Assembly (NCBI GenBank): GCA_017463425.1
Contig: JAFTPE010000039.1
Coordinates: forward strand, 1-35,701
DNA length: 35,701 nucleotides
Direction: 5' to 3'
Source of the DNA: Clostridia bacterium
Lineage (GTDB): Bacteria; Bacillota; Clostridia; Christensenellales; Borkfalkiaceae
Below are positions 1-8,225 of this stretch, in pieces. Under the pieces are notes generated by a model. It searched no databases, was not told where the DNA came from, and was given only the letters and a program-made list of their open reading frames with translations. The number at the start of each line of letters is the position of its first letter. Positions within the stretch are counted from its first letter, which is position 1. The position numbers and the translations under genes were made by a program.

Positions 1-58
1 GTAGCTCGCCGGGCTCATAACCCGGAGGTCGCAAGTTCGAATCCTGCCCCCGCAACCA
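1..58 (+). tRNA. tRNA-fMet (CAT), 5' end cut by window
   Basis: This is the 3' part of a tRNA ending in an encoded CCA. The anticodon arm reads CCGGG-CTCATAA-CCCGG, which gives anticodon CAT. The run of three G:C pairs next to the anticodon loop is the hallmark of initiator tRNA. The T-arm with GTTCGAATC is present. The acceptor 5' strand and part of the D-arm lie outside the window. Confidence 0.9.
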
Positions 59-61
59 AAT

Positions 62-138
62 GGCGGCGTAGCTTAGTTGGTTAGAGCGATCGGTTCATAC
101 CCGATAGGTCATAAGTTCGAATCTCATCGCCGCTACCA
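62..138 (+). tRNA. tRNA-Met (CAT), elongator type
   Basis: Complete 77-nt cloverleaf. The acceptor strands GGCGGCG and CGCCGCT pair with one G-U, the anticodon loop TTCATAC gives CAT, and the T-loop is GTTCGAATC with an encoded ACCA end. The anticodon stem ATCGG/CCGAT lacks the initiator GGG/CCC signature, so it is elongator Met. A tRNA-Ile with lysidine-modified CAT cannot be fully excluded from sequence alone. It lies 3 nt after the preceding tRNA, so the two are probably co-transcribed. Confidence 0.9.
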
Positions 139-196
139 CGACAACAAACGATTTATTCGTTTTATATACCGACGCGCGACTGCGCGTTTGATTGAT

Positions 197-271
197 GGCC
201 CCATGGTCAAGCGGTTAAGACACCACCCTTTCACGGTGGTAACATGGGTTCGAGTCCCGTTGGGGTCACCA
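197..271 (+). tRNA. tRNA-Glu (TTC)
   Basis: Complete 75-nt cloverleaf. Acceptor GGCCCCA pairs with TGGGGTC, the anticodon arm CCACC-CTTTCAC-GGTGG gives anticodon TTC, the T-arm contains GGTTCGAGTCC, and CCA is encoded. It is last in the three-tRNA cluster and is followed after 5 nt by an intrinsic terminator. Confidence 0.95.
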
Positions 272-276
272 AACTT

Positions 277-316
277 AGGCATTTATGCAGTTAATCATTG
301 CATAAATGCCTTTTTC
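277..316 (+). terminator. Intrinsic terminator of the tRNA cluster
   Basis: A perfect 13-bp inverted repeat (277-289 against 299-311, AGGCATTTATGCA and its complement) with a 9-nt loop is followed by a T-rich tract. It sits directly after tRNA-Glu and probably ends the fMet-Met-Glu transcript. Confidence 0.9.
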
Positions 317-902
317 TTTGTATATTTTTATAAAATTTCGACCAAATTTCTGTTTTATTCTTCGATTTAGGACAGTATTTTGGACAGCATGTAAAAAAGG
401 GCTCTGAGTCAAATGTTGGGGTGGGGTAAAAAGAAGTTAAAATAAATTCAAATCTGAAAAGAATAAAAAGATTATACAATTAAGATATTCCCTGCTTTGT
501 CATTCAAATCAACTAAGTGTAAGGATTAACAGCCAGGTTCCTTAAAATTTTTAAATCGCTAGAACCCTTTATTTTAAAGGGATTCCGTAATCGATAAAAA
601 TTTCACGCTTCATTTACGCTTCACTTTTTTAAAGATTTTCTACACACAGATTAACAGCTATAAAAAGCAATTTTTAACACGCTAACCCCCTTTATTTTCA
701 AGGCTTTCAGCGTGTTAATTTTTACACCAAAATCTATACCAAAAAATTTGACATTTAGCTATGTATTTATTTTTTTCATTTTACATACAACTTTTCTTTA
801 AACTTACGACACCCGAACCAACTGTCCGTGTGTCTTTTATGTAATCTGCGCACATTCCTATATATCCTCTTTAGATGATTACATATTGTTTTATAGTGCG
901 TT
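317..902. other. AT-rich non-coding stretch, element remnant
   Basis: I see no convincing gene here: open frames are short and lack ribosome sites. The only structure I can support is a pair of related palindromic segments at 557-587 and 680-712 (listed separately). The stretch lies between the tRNA terminator and the remnant oxidoreductase, and probably contains ends of a decayed integrated element. Confidence 0.5.
557..718. repeat. Two imperfect copies of a palindromic ~31-bp motif
   Basis: Copy A (557-587) and copy B (680-712) share CGCTA, then an ACCCTTTATTTT-like core, then a partly complementary AAGG..TTC segment. Copy B is framed by a perfect 10-bp inverted repeat, TTAACACGCT (674-683) against 709-718, followed by T-rich DNA. 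They could be integrase core or arm sites, or terminator-like hairpins. An integrase remnant lies about 1 kb to the right. Confidence 0.4.
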
Positions 903-1691
903 TTATATTTCTATTCTTTTACCTTTTGAATGATACAATGCAGTAAACATTTTTACAACTTTGCTCGCCTCGGCAAAATCCACTGCGAACGGTCTCCCCT
1001 CTTTTACGCAAATATAGAAATCCTCAATTAGTTTCTCGTGCCCGCTTCCGTAACAATCTTTCCCTAAAGGTTTTTTCTCTTCAAACGTTCTATATCCCTC
1101 TTTTGTAAGTAGTGCCGCAGGAAACATAATTACTTCTTCTCCACCCTTAAGCTTGAATATCAAATGCACGTCGCAATCTACTTCGGCCGTATTAACGGCA
1201 AAAATCTCAAACGAGCCCTTATCAAGGTAGAATCTGCCAACGGCAGTATCTTCCACTTCTACGCCTGTTTTAGGCTGAAAAATACTAACGTCTCCACACA
1301 CGGTTTTAGGCATACCCATAAACCATTGCAACAAATCAAGCGTGTGCAGCGCCTGATTGATAATTACGCCACCGCCTTCTGTTTCTAGTTTACCATGCCA
1401 TTCAGTTGCGCCGTAATAACTCTCGTCCCTATTCCAAACGAGTGTGGCATACCCTGTTACAATCTCCTTGTCTTGTAGATATTCCTTTAAGCACTTCGCA
1501 CTCTCGTTATAACGGTTTTGTTGCACAACGCCCACTCTTGCTTTGGAAGTTTTTAAAACGGGTTCAATTTCTGCTATCTCTTCCGTTCTCATACACAGCG
1601 GTTTCTCGCAAAGCGCGTTAATATCTCGCCTTAAACACTCGATTACCATATCTTTATGTAAATAATGCGGAGTACAGATATGTACGATAAT
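903..1691 (-). pseudogene. Gfo/Idh/MocA-family oxidoreductase, N-terminus missing
   Basis: The remnant encodes the later part of an NAD(P)-dependent sugar or inositol dehydrogenase. Reading from 1691 leftwards gives VHICTPHYLHKDMVIECL followed by CEKPL, the conserved end of the Rossmann domain with the EKP motif. The (alpha/beta) C-terminal domain then runs to the stop at 903. The first ~60-70 residues, including the GxGxxG dinucleotide-binding loop, are absent. In-frame DNA upstream of 1691 no longer resembles the family and reaches a stop near 1739. The ATG at 1649 lies inside a conserved motif and is not a real start. The protein cannot bind NAD normally and is probably non-functional. The break coincides with the start of the opposite-strand integrase, pointing to a deletion or insertion junction. 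Family call is firm; substrate is unknown. Confidence 0.8.
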
Positions 1692-2618
1692 ATTTCGGCT
1701 TCTTCCACTGATTTGGCTGAAGCTAAAAGAAAATTTTTAGAAAAAACTACGCCGAATGAAATTGAAAAATATCAAGTTAAAAGGCGAGACAAAAACAATA
1801 ATTCGCTAGAAAATGTTTTTGAAGAATGGTATCAATATAAACAAGGTACCATTACGGAAATTACATTAAAAAAGACTCGTTCCCATTTCATCTCTTTACC
1901 TGAATCTCTTCGACAACAAGCCATCTCCACTATCCGAACAGGCGATTTAGACAAAATTATGAAAGAAGTAAAACCACGAAAATATGAAGAATTACGTACA
2001 CTTTTTAACGGCATTTTCAAATACGCCATTGCTAGCGGAATTATTCAACATAATCCTGTATCTTTAATTAAATTTAAACGAGCAGAAAGACAACCACGGA
2101 ATGCTTTCTCTGAAAAAGAAATAGAATTATTTTTTAAACGTATAACGCTCCTTGAGTTTGAGCTCATAAAACAAGGTGCTTACTTGCTTTACTTCTTTGG
2201 ACTTCGTCCTTGTGAAGTAGACGAAGAAACGCATATTGAAGGAGATTTCTTAATCACGCGTAACAGAAAACGAAAAAATGGAAAAATTGAATACAAAAAG
2301 ATTCCTGTGCCAAAAGAGGCTCAAATTTTTATTGATTGGAATAAACCATTAGTATTTAACTGTACACGGATCACCAGAGATAGACTCTTTAAAAAATTAC
2401 TTGGCAATAATGACAAAACCGCTTATTGTTTTCGACATACTTTCTGCACTACGTGCCAACAATACGTTCGTCAAGATATCGTTGACATCTGGATGGGTGA
2501 TTCTGCACAAAGACTGATTGGAAAAGTGTACACACATTTCCCCGACAAGTTTATGAAAGAACAAATGGATTTGGTTAAATTCAAACGCTTTAACTCATTG
2601 CAAATTAACAACTTTTAA
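1665..2618 (+). CDS. Tyrosine recombinase/integrase, probably 5'-truncated
   Basis: Site-specific integrase of a phage or integrative element. The N-terminal SAM-like core-binding domain spans roughly residues 45-140. The catalytic domain carries the box I arginine in GLRPCEV, the YCFRHTFCT box with its arginine, the WMGDS motif in place of the commoner MGHS, and the nucleophile tyrosine in VYTHF near the C-terminus. P4-like relatives have an additional arm-binding domain. Here only its last piece (TDLAEAKRKF, near residue 12) is visible, and the first residues read through the antisense of the broken oxidoreductase. There is no ribosome site before 1665, so the natural 5' end is probably lost. 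The gene ends 124 bp from the 3' end of tRNA-Ser, a typical place for an integrase next to its target tRNA. It may be inactive. Confidence 0.75.
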   Translation: MRSTDMYDNISASSTDLAEAKRKFLEKTTPNEIEKYQVKRRDKNNNSLENVFEEWYQYKQGTITEITLKKTRSHFISLPESLRQQAISTIRTGDLDKIMKEVKPRKYEELRTLFNGIFKYAIASGIIQHNPVSLIKFKRAERQPRNAFSEKEIELFFKRITLLEFELIKQGAYLLYFFGLRPCEVDEETHIEGDFLITRNRKRKNGKIEYKKIPVPKEAQIFIDWNKPLVFNCTRITRDRLFKKLLGNNDKTAYCFRHTFCTTCQQYVRQDIVDIWMGDSAQRLIGKVYTHFPDKFMKEQMDLVKFKRFNSLQINNF

Positions 2619-2696
2619 AAGATTTTATTCACCAAATCCTTCACCAAACCACCTCAAAAACGTATTTTAGCCGTGTATTTTTATAAATATATACAT

Positions 2697-2740
2697 AAAA
2701 ACAGCGAGTTTATACAATGTTTTTTGCATAAACTCGCTGT
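2697..2740 (-). terminator. Terminator of tRNA-Ser
   Basis: A perfect 13-bp inverted repeat (2701-2713 against 2728-2740) with a 14-nt loop. On the minus strand it is followed by TTTTTATG. It begins 2 nt after the tRNA-Ser 3' end. Confidence 0.85.
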
Positions 2741-2742
2741 TT

Positions 2743-2833
2743 TGGCGCAGAGAAGAGGATTCGAACCTCCGGTAGGTTTCAGGCCTACACACGATTTCCA
2801 ATCGTGCTCCTTAAACCACTCAGACATCTCTGC
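2743..2833 (-). tRNA. tRNA-Ser (GGA)
   Basis: A 91-nt class II tRNA read on the minus strand. Acceptor GCAGAGA pairs with TCTCTGC, the anticodon arm ACGAT-TGGAAAT-CGT region gives GGA, there is a long variable arm (GTAGGCCTGAAACCTAC), then GGTTCGAATCC and an encoded CCA. Its 3' end faces the integrase remnant. Confidence 0.93.
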
Positions 2834-3076
2834 ATAAAATATGGTTTTCATAAAATGCTTATTTATATTACTGTATTTTTTGAAAAAATGCAAGCGTTTT
2901 TGCCTTGCTTTCGCAAAATTCTTGAAAAATATTAAAATTCTTTATTTTTTCGTTACATTTTTTTAATTTGTAAAACCACTAAATTTTCTTGATATTCTTT
3001 TCCCTGCATAACCCTTGAGAAGACACACAAACCAAAAACAGGCATACCAGGTACGCGTTGAAATAAAAAACACGGA
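2834..3076. other. Intergenic stretch, promoter side of tRNA-Ser
   Basis: AT-rich DNA with no gene that I can support. It must contain the minus-strand promoter of tRNA-Ser. Near its right end, at 3041-3060, lies one copy of a short intergenic motif (GGCATACCAGGTACGCGTTG) that recurs elsewhere in the window. Confidence 0.5.
3041..3060 (+). repeat. Dispersed intergenic motif, copy 1
   Basis: GGCATACCAGGTACGCGTTG. It shares the core CCAGGTAYGCGTT with 5319-5332 (minus strand) and 19476-19489. All three lie within about 20 bp of an intrinsic terminator. Confidence 0.55.
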
Positions 3077-3103
3077 AAAACGCCGCGAATTTCGCGGCGT
3101 TTT
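3077..3103 (-). terminator. Intrinsic terminator after the 710-aa glycosidase gene
   Basis: The inverted repeat CGCCGCGAA/TTCGCGGCG (3081-3089, 3091-3099) is flanked by A-run and T-run, so it can terminate on either strand. It lies 3 bp past the stop codon at 3107. Confidence 0.85.
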
Positions 3104-3106
3104 CGT

Positions 3107-5239
3107 TTAACTTAACTCTTGGATAAAACGTTCCATTTGTAATATTTTTTCAATCAAATTGCGCGTATTATAAAAATAATGATTGGACGCTTCGTATCCG
3201 ATTTTCGCATCTACATACACAAGACCAAGCAACGTTTCTGCGTTTTTCTTTTCTTCCTCGCACAGTGTTTTCAATTCCCCTTTATTCTTTTCCTTATCAC
3301 GTTTTAAATAGGAAAATTTGGATTGCAACAAGTCCGTTTTAAAATGGATATAAATCGCCTCGCTACAACGCAACAATTCGTCCACGCGCGGAGACGACGG
3401 CGCAGTTTTCAATATATCCAAGCCCTCTTTCCAACCTTTTAACAGCTTTTCAAATTGAGATACGTACACTTCGTACGGATACGGATTCATCCATTTTTGA
3501 TAATCGTCAAACGCATAGCACACCATAGAAGATTCTTTCTCCTCCGCATTGAGCGACCACAGATTGGCAGGACCTAACGTTTTGGGCGAAAAGTACAAGG
3601 GGTCAATCGCGAACGGATATTCTCTAAAACCGTCGCAACATTTCTTCACCGCGTTTGCGACAATTTCCGCCGCCTCGCCGTAATACGAACGATACCATTC
3701 GCGCAAATCAAAATTCTCCCCGTACGCCGCCACAAGATTGAGCGCGGGCGAAGGATATCCGCCTAACGTCCACGACAACATATAATTATTTACGCCGATT
3801 TTCGCCAAGTTATCCAAATGCTCTTTCACCAAATCAAACACGGGCATATAAGGCGCGCAGGAGGCTTCCCAACTGTTGCTTACCTGCATTTTGGCATACA
3901 CTTTATGTCCCTTCTCGCGGGCGTGCGATAAAGATTTTATCGTAATTTCACTAGGTCCAGGATTGGAAATCGAATAATCTACAAGAGTGGACTTCACGCC
4001 CCCTTTTTCCAAAGGCAAACCGTATTCGCTAACGCTAAGCACGGAAACGTCCTTATCTAAATAATCAATTCCCTCCAACGTCATTTCATCCGTCCAACCC
4101 ATGAACTCTGACCAGCCCCAAAGGTTGGCAATCAGTTCCGTTTTCGCGCCGCTATCGCGAATGGCGCGCATAATCGTATTGTTCACGCTCGCAGCCGATT
4201 GTTGGGGGGGGATTTTTGAGCAGCGCGGACAATTACATTTCAAATGCGTGCTGTGGCAATGCGTCATATATTCAGACATAGTGATTGTAATGATACCGCC
4301 AAGTTCCTGTAAATCCCCAACGAGGTCTTTCACCGCCGTATATAAATATTCGCGCACTTCTTCTTGTTCCATACAAAACGCAAGGTTTCCGTCGCTGTTT
4401 TTATGTCCTAATAAATGCGAAAATTCTTTCGTATCGTCGATAGGCAAAAACCGAGGTTCGCAAAAATACAGCCACACTTTAATCCCGTATTTTTTACAGC
4501 GCGCAATCAAATTTTTCAATTTCTCGCGCCGTTCTTGATATCCCTCAGACAACGAGGGTTTGAACGGATACGGCGACAGCGCGGACAACAGTCCGTGCAT
4601 CCAAAGCCCGTTAATTCCCTGCAATTGATATTTTTGCAACAACGTATCAGGCAAATAATCTTCGCTATTTTGCGCAAACGGGTCGCCGCAAGGCGTTAAA
4701 AATCCGTGTACGATACGTACGCTCTCGTCGCCTTTTTGCATTGTGATTTCACCGCTTGTCAATTCCGTTTCGTCAAAAAAAGCAAACGGACGCGCCGTCG
4801 GTTTTTGCAACAAACTGCGCACCTTATCCCCGATTGCTCGCGTTTCCTTTTCCGCCTGTTCGTCAAGAGGCGCATACGCCACCTTTTCACATTCAGGCTT
4901 AACCTCGCCGAGTTTGACAGACAAAAAGTCTTCTTCTTTTAAAACGAAATCGAGTTTTGTTTCAGAAAAACCAAGCAAGGTTGTCAGCTGTTCGTACGGC
5001 AACAAAAACCAGTTGTTGCGGATAATCGTAATATACCCCGATTTTTCCCACTGTTCGTCAAAATCGATATTTGCAAGCCCCAATTTTTCCGCCTCGACTT
5101 TTACGGTTTCTTCGCTACATTCTATCGTTTTTGCAATTTTATCCGTCGATACGTAACCGTAATTGCGAAAAATCACAGTTTGCCATTTGGTAGGAAGATT
5201 CAAATCGGGTAAAACCACCCGTTTTATATTCGGTAACAT
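3107..5239 (-). CDS. Putative glycoside hydrolase with TIM-barrel and CxCxxC motif
   Basis: A 710-residue protein without a signal peptide, hence presumably cytoplasmic. Residues ~20-130 are helical and contain two short helix-turn-helix-like segments (VSTDKIAKTIECSEETVKVE; PYEQLTTLLGF). A barrel-like region follows, with GINGLWMHGLLS near 210, KYGIKVWLYFCEPRF near 250, and GGIITITMSEYMTHCHS then CNCPRCSK near 315-340. Aromatic-rich strands (NLWGWSEFMGW, NYMLSWTLGGYPSP) come later. This resembles large uncharacterised hydrolases loosely related to hexosaminidase/GH20-like barrels. The E in MSEYMTHC is a plausible catalytic residue, but I cannot name the CAZy family. It is last in the leftward amino-sugar locus, 122 bp after the aldolase and behind that gene's terminator, so it may have its own promoter. 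Role as a glycosidase is inference from fold and context. Confidence 0.6.
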   Translation of the reverse strand: MLPNIKRVVLPDLNLPTKWQTVIFRNYGYVSTDKIAKTIECSEETVKVEAEKLGLANIDFDEQWEKSGYITIIRNNWFLLPYEQLTTLLGFSETKLDFVLKEEDFLSVKLGEVKPECEKVAYAPLDEQAEKETRAIGDKVRSLLQKPTARPFAFFDETELTSGEITMQKGDESVRIVHGFLTPCGDPFAQNSEDYLPDTLLQKYQLQGINGLWMHGLLSALSPYPFKPSLSEGYQERREKLKNLIARCKKYGIKVWLYFCEPRFLPIDDTKEFSHLLGHKNSDGNLAFCMEQEEVREYLYTAVKDLVGDLQELGGIITITMSEYMTHCHSTHLKCNCPRCSKIPPQQSAASVNNTIMRAIRDSGAKTELIANLWGWSEFMGWTDEMTLEGIDYLDKDVSVLSVSEYGLPLEKGGVKSTLVDYSISNPGPSEITIKSLSHAREKGHKVYAKMQVSNSWEASCAPYMPVFDLVKEHLDNLAKIGVNNYMLSWTLGGYPSPALNLVAAYGENFDLREWYRSYYGEAAEIVANAVKKCCDGFREYPFAIDPLYFSPKTLGPANLWSLNAEEKESSMVCYAFDDYQKWMNPYPYEVYVSQFEKLLKGWKEGLDILKTAPSSPRVDELLRCSEAIYIHFKTDLLQSKFSYLKRDKEKNKGELKTLCEEEKKNAETLLGLVYVDAKIGYEASNHYFYNTRNLIEKILQMERFIQELS

Positions 5240-5303
5240 TTTTGCACCTCTATCGTCTATTTTTTATCTCGTTTTCTATCCTTCATAATATTGCTTTAAA
5301 TAT

Positions 5304-5346
5304 GTAAAAGCAGACACTCAACGCATACCTGGGTGTCTGTTTTTAC
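5304..5346 (-). terminator. Hairpin terminator after the aldolase
   Basis: A 14-bp stem with one G-T pair (5304-5317 against 5333-5346) is flanked by A and T runs. Its 15-nt loop carries a copy of the dispersed CCAGGTATGCGTTG motif on the minus strand (5319-5332). It separates the aldolase operon from the downstream glycosidase gene. Confidence 0.75.
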
Positions 5347-5361
5347 AATTTTTTGTTGTTT

Positions 5362-6222
5362 TTACGCTTTGTTTTCCGAGCCGAACAAACGGAGTTTTGC
5401 AAGGGTTGCTTCTTTGATATCATTCACTTTCTTATTACGAAGTTCGAGATATCCCATGCCTTGCGACAAACCCTCTGCCGTTGCTTTCGCACCTGCCAAA
5501 CAGATATCGGTGAAGATGTTTACTTTTGCAATACCGCATTTGATACAGTTGCGGAAATCGTCGTCGGAAAGCCCGCTGCCGCCGTGCAATACAAGGGGTA
5601 CGTCCACCGCCGCGCGGATTTCTTGCAATCTCTTCAAATTCAAAATGGGTTTGGATTTGTATTCGCCGTGCGCCGTACCGATTGCAACCGCCAACGCGTC
5701 AACGCCCGTCAAACGCAAAAATTCTTTCGCTTCTTCGGGGGTGGTATACATATCCTCCCTCTCTGCAACAGGTCCGTCGTGTTTTTCATAAGAATCCTCA
5801 GATGCCTGTCCAACGTGTCCGATTTCGCCTTCCACGCTCACACCCATCATATGCGCAATTTCCACCATTTCACGGGTTTCGCGAACGTTTTGCTTGTATC
5901 CTTTCGCCGACCCGTCGTACATCAACGCCGAAAAGCCCACCTGCAACGCTTCCACACATCTTTCAAACGTAAGCCCGTGGTCAAAGTTTACCGCTACGGG
6001 TACTTTCGCGCGTTTTGCCGCATCTACGAGCGCAGGTCCGAGCAATTTAAGTTCGCCGTAAGGCAACAATACTTCCGCCGTACCGATAATGATGGGAGAA
6101 TTAAGTTCTTCCGCCGCGGCGATAACCCCTTCCAACATATCGGTATCCGTCGTATTGAACAAACCAACGGCATAGCCGCCCTCTTGCGCCTTTTTCAGTA
6201 TTCCTTTTACGTTTACCAACAT
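5362..6222 (-). CDS. Class II fructose/tagatose-bisphosphate aldolase
   Basis: Zinc-dependent aldolase that should split a ketohexose 1,6-bisphosphate (or a related phosphosugar) into dihydroxyacetone phosphate and an aldehyde. The 286-aa length matches GatY/KbaY/FbaA. NFDHG (residues 79-83) supplies the catalytic Asp and a zinc His. VEGEIGHVG (130-138), GTAHGEYK with zinc His185, and VLHGGSGL with zinc His213 follow in family order. The usual first His of HLDHG is Asn here, but that position is not a metal ligand. The ATG overlaps the kinase gene by 10 bp, indicating translational coupling. Kinase plus aldolase form the lower arm of the catabolic route. Fructose-1,6- versus tagatose-1,6-bisphosphate specificity cannot be decided by eye. 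Confidence 0.9.
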   Translation of the reverse strand: MLVNVKGILKKAQEGGYAVGLFNTTDTDMLEGVIAAAEELNSPIIIGTAEVLLPYGELKLLGPALVDAAKRAKVPVAVNFDHGLTFERCVEALQVGFSALMYDGSAKGYKQNVRETREMVEIAHMMGVSVEGEIGHVGQASEDSYEKHDGPVAEREDMYTTPEEAKEFLRLTGVDALAVAIGTAHGEYKSKPILNLKRLQEIRAAVDVPLVLHGGSGLSDDDFRNCIKCGIAKVNIFTDICLAGAKATAEGLSQGMGYLELRNKKVNDIKEATLAKLRLFGSENKA

Positions 6223-7181
6223 AATTCTTTCCTCTCTAAATTTTTACATAATTCCTTAATCTCGTCCGCGCTTTTCATACCGCCGATTGCGTCGGGCGCG
6301 CCCAATGCCGCCACGGCAGCCATCGAAGCGAATTCGAGAATTTCTTTATCGCTTTTACCCTCGTAAATTCCAAGCAACGCCCCTGCGCAGAACGCGTCGC
6401 CTGCGCCCGTCGTACCTTTGATATACCCGTCGGGCAACGAGAACGACGGCACGATTGTAAAGCCCTCGTCGGACAGACATACGCCCACTTCGGGCATATG
6501 AATAATAACGCGTTCTTTCACCCCGTAAGAGCGAATCTTTTCCGCTATCGCGCGAAGATTGTCTTTCGTCGGCTCGATATCTGCAATCCGTCCTGCTTCC
6601 GTTTCATTGATAATTACGTTGTCCGTGTACGGCAGACAGGGAATCACCACTTTGTATCTGTCGGAATTTTCGCTGACAAGGTCAATCGAAGTTTTTATTC
6701 CTTGCGCTTTCGCCTGTTTTAAAATCTTTAATCCGTCGCCGTTATCTACTTTATCCAAAAGCAAGAAATATCCCAAATGCAACATTTCCGCTTTGAAATT
6801 TTCAAAATCGATATCGTCGCAACCAAATTCCGCGCTCGCGCCAGCGTGCGTGAAAAACGTACGCTGACCACCGCTTACACTCATAACTTCGGTAAAGCTG
6901 GTACGCGCGTTTTTACTTTCGGTTAAACCCGTTATATCCACGCCCCGAGAGGAGAGTTGTTGTTTTAAAAACGCCGCGTCGTCGTCCACGCCGACCTTTG
7001 CAACCGCGTAAACGTCGGTTTGTTTGGACATCAATTTTATATCGATCCCGACGTTTGGCACGCAACCGCCCACCGCCTGTTGAACCCCGACGATTTTTGT
7101 CAATTCTCCTGCCTTGGGATACGCGGAAATTTCATTGATTTTATCTACGAGAATCGTTCCCGCAATCGCTATTCCTTTCAC
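6213..7181 (-). CDS. PfkB-family sugar kinase
   Basis: Ribokinase/PfkB-fold kinase of 322 residues that transfers phosphate from ATP to a sugar or sugar phosphate. The N-terminal substrate side is visible (AIAGTILVDKI, then AVGGCVPNVGIDIKL). The signature near the C-terminus, GTTGAGDAFCAG (256-267), contains the anion-hole glycines and the catalytic base Asp262. The gene lies 16 bp after the NagB-like gene and overlaps the aldolase start by 10 bp. Next to an aldolase it most simply acts as a 6-phosphofructokinase/tagatose-6-phosphate kinase, or as a C1 kinase. A fructokinase or glucosamine kinase role is also possible if the upstream steps use unphosphorylated sugars. Confidence 0.88.
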   Translation of the reverse strand: MKGIAIAGTILVDKINEISAYPKAGELTKIVGVQQAVGGCVPNVGIDIKLMSKQTDVYAVAKVGVDDDAAFLKQQLSSRGVDITGLTESKNARTSFTEVMSVSGGQRTFFTHAGASAEFGCDDIDFENFKAEMLHLGYFLLLDKVDNGDGLKILKQAKAQGIKTSIDLVSENSDRYKVVIPCLPYTDNVIINETEAGRIADIEPTKDNLRAIAEKIRSYGVKERVIIHMPEVGVCLSDEGFTIVPSFSLPDGYIKGTTGAGDAFCAGALLGIYEGKSDKEILEFASMAAVAALGAPDAIGGMKSADEIKELCKNLERKELCW

Positions 7182-7197
7182 TTTTAACTTACCTTTC

Positions 7198-8142
7198 TTA
7201 GTTCATTTCAGGAACAAGAGGTCCTGCCAATTCTTTCAAGAAGAACAACTTACCAGGAATGGTAGGAATGAACGTAGACGTTACGAAACGCGTAGGTTGA
7301 TAACGAAGCGTCATCCAAAGGGACATACCCTGCCATTGCATACCGCGGGAAAGCGCGCCGTCTGCGCCGCCGATTGCGTAATCCGCTTGGAACATAAGAC
7401 CAGGGCCAATCGTGTTCGCGCGGCAAGGCACGAGAGAAGTTCTGCTCTTGAACGAAGTAACTGCGTTTTGTTCTACCGTCAACGGATGCAATTTTGCGCC
7501 GATTCTGTACGGTTGTTTAATCCATTCTTCGTCGCTGGTAAATTCCGAACCGAATTGGGGTTCCCAGAACGCGATATGGCACATTCTGCCGATACCGTAA
7601 ACCAAAACGAGCTTTGCGCCTTCCGCTTTGAGCGCCGCAATTTTTTCGGGGTATTTGGGCAGATTGTCTTTGGTTGCAAAGTTTCTGTGATCCTTGGGTA
7701 CGGTCAATTCGCCAAGGGGGTTATAGAACGCCTGTTCCATAGCGTTTTGGAAAGAAGCGTCGCCCGTAACCGTGTTACCGTCGCCGTCCGCCCATTCGTC
7801 CATGTTAAAGCACCAAACGTTCTTACAGGAAACGTTCCATTCTTTCAAGAAATATACAGCCCATTTGTACATACCCATAGGGCCTACGGGCAAAATGAAC
7901 GCGAGCTTTTGGTTTGCTTCGTTTGCTTTTTTGATTTCGTTTGCGATTTCGTGTCCCATCTTCACGTCGAATTCAGCAACGTCGCCACATTGAATGGGCG
8001 TAAAGCCTTCATTCCAGAAAGATTGTCTTTCCGTAATTTCTTCGGGCTTGTGCGAACAACAAGCGTCAATCTTTTCAAAATCCCATCCTTCGGGATAGAA
8101 ACCTTCCAACAAACTACCTTTTACCGTCGAATTAAAATCCAT
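7198..8142 (-). CDS. NagB-like sugar isomerase/deaminase family, altered active site
   Basis: A 314-aa protein with the NagB/6-phosphogluconolactonase fold. FNMDEW (112-117) matches the NMDEY motif with the catalytic Asp (D72 in E. coli NagB). [14 protein letters not shown] (182-195) matches GVGNDGHIAFNEP, keeping the His (189) and Glu (194) but replacing the Asp of NDGH by Met187. The phosphate loop LPTGGTPMTTY of NagB reads LPVGPMGMY (84-92), about two residues shorter with the G-T lost. These changes suggest a related but different reaction, possibly on an unphosphorylated amino sugar. The gene lies between the PIG-L deacetylase and the kinase, so it plausibly acts on the de-N-acetylated product. 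Fold assignment is good; the reaction is inference. Confidence 0.75.
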   Translation of the reverse strand: MDFNSTVKGSLLEGFYPEGWDFEKIDACCSHKPEEITERQSFWNEGFTPIQCGDVAEFDVKMGHEIANEIKKANEANQKLAFILPVGPMGMYKWAVYFLKEWNVSCKNVWCFNMDEWADGDGNTVTGDASFQNAMEQAFYNPLGELTVPKDHRNFATKDNLPKYPEKIAALKAEGAKLVLVYGIGRMCHIAFWEPQFGSEFTSDEEWIKQPYRIGAKLHPLTVEQNAVTSFKSRTSLVPCRANTIGPGLMFQADYAIGGADGALSRGMQWQGMSLWMTLRYQPTRFVTSTFIPTIPGKLFFLKELAGPLVPEMN

Positions 8143-8225
8143 AATATGTATCTCCTTTTCTTGGCTCTTTCATTTTATCGCCATTTTTTATTTTTTAATT
8201 TTTATTCTTTGATTTCTGCTTTTGT

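Noticed and set aside
77-370. Open frame of 97 codons across the tRNA-Met and tRNA-Glu genes
   Set aside because: It runs through two clear tRNA genes and their terminator; no ribosome site or protein-like sequence.
5353-6366. Long plus-strand frame (337 codons) over the aldolase and kinase
   Set aside because: Antisense shadow of two genes with complete family motifs; composition is typical of reverse-frame reading.
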